DNA from: Mastacembelus armatus
Lineage: Eukaryota > Chordata > Actinopteri > Synbranchiformes > Mastacembelidae
NCBI RefSeq assembly: GCF_900324485.2
Contig: NC_046648.1
Coordinates: 434,001 to 498,000 of the forward strand
Direction: 5' to 3'
Length of the DNA stretch: 64,000 nucleotides
Of the stretch, positions 61,438-64,000 are shown in pieces (the first letter of the stretch is position 1; the number at the start of each line of letters is the position of its first letter). The position numbers and the translations under genes were made by a program. The notes beneath the pieces are model-generated. The model did no database searches. It was not told the origin of the DNA and saw nothing but the letters and a program-made list of their open reading frames with translations.

Positions 61438-62022
61438 TCATTTGACATCAAACTGTGGCATTAAATGTCTGTAGGCTTGTCCAAGCACTAGTCCAAATGC
61501 TCGCCCCTGTTCCTGGTCTGGGTCGGGTTGAGGGTTAGTCATGTGTGTTATGTCAAAGGAGACCAGGTGAGTTTTTAGGGGCCCTGTTGCGGAGACGGAG
61601 TGAACTGGTGACAGAAAGCGAGAGCAGTGCTCATTGCGCTCTGACAGAAAGACCCTGTCCAGACCCTGTTCTGCAGGCTCAGTCATGAAGTACAGCTTGT
61701 TAGGAAAACAGCACTGCTTAGCAAAGCACAATATTTGAGTGTTTTGACTGTGCTTGAGGAAATAGTCTGTAACCATGAAAAAGACACATGTGTACTCAGC
61801 GTGTGACGGTGCTCGACAACTGACGTGGCACGGACTTGGGTTTCGGATGGGTTGCAGTTGTTGTGAACTGATGAGATTGGCAGATAAAGAAGTGCTGGAC
61901 TTTGTGTCGTGTGTGTCCAGTAAATGAGATCTACATGATGCAGCGCGCTGATGTAATACTGTACATGTTCCAGTCATCACCAAGAACACACACAATAAAC
62001 AAAGCACAGTCCAAACACTCAT
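61438..62022 (-). CDS. Unassigned 194-codon open frame with signal-peptide-like start
   Basis: A single uninterrupted frame. Residues 1 to about 20 (MSVWTVLCLLCVFLVMTGTC) form a hydrophobic stretch like a signal peptide. The rest has at least eight cysteines and no domain I recognise. The ATG has A at -3. Upstream on the minus strand are a CTGTCTGTTTCAG acceptor-like site near 62100 and a GGTAATC just before the ATG. No minus-strand AATAAA follows within 100 bases. A frame of this length in 64 kb is only mildly unlikely by chance, so it may be spurious. If real it would be a small secreted protein of unknown function. Confidence 0.2.
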   Translation of the reverse strand: MSVWTVLCLLCVFLVMTGTCTVLHQRAASCRSHLLDTHDTKSSTSLSANLISSQQLQPIRNPSPCHVSCRAPSHAEYTCVFFMVTDYFLKHSQNTQILCFAKQCCFPNKLYFMTEPAEQGLDRVFLSERNEHCSRFLSPVHSVSATGPLKTHLVSFDITHMTNPQPDPDQEQGRAFGLVLGQAYRHLMPQFDVK

Positions 62023-62109
62023 GATTACCTTTTTGGTCTCTCAGCAAATCCTTTTCAGTGGTTTGTTATGATGTGATCGGACCAGTGCTGCACGCCTGAA
62101 ACAGACAGA

Positions 62110-64000
62110 GCTGCTTCATTTAGCTTTATTTCTATGATAAAATAGAAGGTCAATGTGTTGTTGTCCTCCTCCAGGCACCAAAACGGACTTAGTGCACTGC
62201 AAAACGAGTGTTGACGACTGTAACTCAGCCCTTTGGTTCAAACTCATTAGGGCCAACCGGGGCCCTCCTGTAGGCCTAAGGTTTGCAGGTCAAACATGTA
62301 AGTGTTAACAGTCTTCCTGCTGATTGAACAGTGGATTGAGACTGAAGATGGACCGTGTGATCAATAAAGACTAGCTGAACACCTGTCATACTGGCTTAAC
62401 ATCTGTGGAAACATCTGTCACAAAGTGCTGGGAGTTTGTGGTGAAAGCATCAGGATTTGTTTGTTATTGTTTGTCAGTGATGATGCTATTTCACACTTTG
62501 CACTGGACCGATAAGACTTTCAAATCAGAGACGCTCTGTGGAGCCAAATGTGAAGTTAGAGACAAAGTCCTGTCTGGACTTTATAAGGTACAAGTATTGG
62601 CAAATCTTCTTCTCTACAAATCCCCTTTTCCCATTTAAATAAATAAGCAAAGCTAACACCAGTTTTTAAATTCAATAAAATGCGATATATAATTATGAAA
62701 ATGACTTTAATCAGGAAATCATTGTTTGACAAATAAATTAGCGAGGAGTCTGACCAAGCTCTCAGCGCCGGCTTTCGGTACTTGAGAGCTTTCATGCTCT
62801 TGGTTGTTTTTAGTATATTTTTAGCTGAATGCAGAATGCTTTCTTTGTGTTGTTGTGTACGATTTTGTTTCCGTAAGTAAACGGAGAGCCAGGATAATAT
62901 TTACAGAATTTGTAGGCATTTCATTTTTATGTGCCGGTGGTTCAGTTTTATGGTTTTTCAACAGAGCACAAGTACGAGGCACTCCTCTTTCCTGGGAAAG
63001 TTTGTCCTCTCTTTCCCTTTAATTATTAATGCATCTACAACTAACTGAAGCAACTGCACATATAACCTGATACAGGGCAATGGCTTGAGTGTGCTGGGCT
63101 GTTAGTACTAAAGCACACATCTGGCACTAGGTGCAGGTGACCAGATGTATTGTCCTATTATGTGTAAACTTTAAAAGTAACGTGCATTTCTAAAGTAGTG
63201 CTGCTCTGTCACCACTTCCTCTTCCAGCTGTCGCTGTGAAGCATATACCGCCCGAATAACCTAAAATTAAACATTTAGATTCTACCACAGCCGCAACTTG
63301 AAAATACCGTACCATGCCAACTTTCAAACAATTTGATAAAATGTAAGAGCCTTTGATTTGAGATTTATTTAGTCGCACTGGATTGGTAAGTTTGTGCAAA
63401 TGGGTTTTTTCCATTATTGACTGAGAGTAATTGTTGTCAGATTACTGCCATATGTGCCAAACCAGATTCTGTCACTTTGTGGTGAAAACAAACATCTGAA
63501 ATCACCGTGTCACAACTGTTTGCAACATGATTCTTGTTTTGTTGGAAATTGCAAACATGGTTTCTCATTTCATTGTTCTCAGCCGTATCCAAGTGGAATC
63601 TCATCACTAGATATTAACTGCACACCTGCAGAGATGAATGTTGAATTAGTGCAGCTGTAATTAGCTGTAGCACAGGATTTATTGTGCTATAGTAAGATAT
63701 TATTTGTGTCCATGGCTTTATTTAGAACACCTAATAGTCTGTATGATTATGTGCAATAAAAACATGTTAAATATTTATATGTTTAACTACGGTGAATGTT
63801 TAAATGTTTTCTTGGGCCATGAAAGTTTTGCAGAAGTTTGCAAGGTCCCAGTCTTGATGTCGTTTTCATTGCTGAAAATAACCACACAACTTTTGCAGGT
63901 GCAATGGCAGTTTTATGTGTAGCGTGACACAGTGAGTGTGTTTTCCCTCTTGGATGTGGGGAAACCCGAGTCATTCGCTTCCTCTCCTCTCTCTCTCCTA
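62110..64000. other. Non-coding DNA to the right edge
   Basis: No supported gene. If the 59.3-kb donor belongs to creb5b, this is its first intron. Confidence 0.4.

Overview
The window is vertebrate nuclear DNA from a ray-finned fish, most likely a teleost. Genes are split by GT-AG introns, dinucleotide microsatellites are dense, and there is one tRNA-headed fish SINE. Gene order matches the posterior end of a duplicated HoxA cluster and its human chromosome 7 flank (HOXA9-A10-A11-A13, HIBADH, TAX1BP1, JAZF1, then CREB5). A compact 9-10-11-13 set with no evx homeobox beyond hox13 fits the teleost HoxAb copy, so the 'b' paralogue names are used. That choice is an inference from synteny and remembered family sequences.

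Layout. 1-17.6 kb: hoxa9b (first 33 codons only), a mir-196 hairpin, hoxa10b, hoxa11b and hoxa13b, all on the minus strand. Each complete Hox gene has two exons with the homeobox in exon 2. 21.2-26.6 kb: hibadhb, minus strand, eight coding exons, mitochondrial valine catabolism. About 0.5 kb away and divergent is tax1bp1b, plus strand, 17 coding exons from 28.66 to 39.67 kb, a selective-autophagy receptor. jazf1b, minus strand, five coding exons from 42.04 to 53.35 kb, converges on tax1bp1b, with candidate poly(A) signals less than 100 bp apart. 53.4-64 kb is mostly non-coding. It holds a 45-bp minisatellite, a SINE with a target-site duplication, a GC-rich promoter-like patch with a palindromic double CRE and a strong splice donor near 59.3 kb (possibly the first exon of creb5b), and an unexplained 194-codon open frame. 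All exon chains were joined by hand; phases and total lengths close exactly (hoxa10b 349 aa, hoxa11b 278, hoxa13b 288, Hibadhb 328, Tax1bp1b 842, Jazf1b 243).

The most unusual object is a tandem array of 98 units of 21 bp in jazf1b intron 2. Each unit is a copy of the intron 2/exon 3 splice junction: the last 14 intron bases, including the acceptor AG, plus the first 7 exon bases. The array sits exactly at the junction, so exon 3 is preceded by nearly a hundred candidate 3' splice sites spaced 21 bp apart. The array has no stop codons, and four 8-bp insertions divide it into phase blocks, so 44 of the 98 upstream positions would join exon 3 in frame and 54 would not. The neighbouring gene tax1bp1b shows a milder parallel: a 180-bp TG array directly abuts the acceptor of its seventh coding exon, where a pyrimidine tract would be expected.
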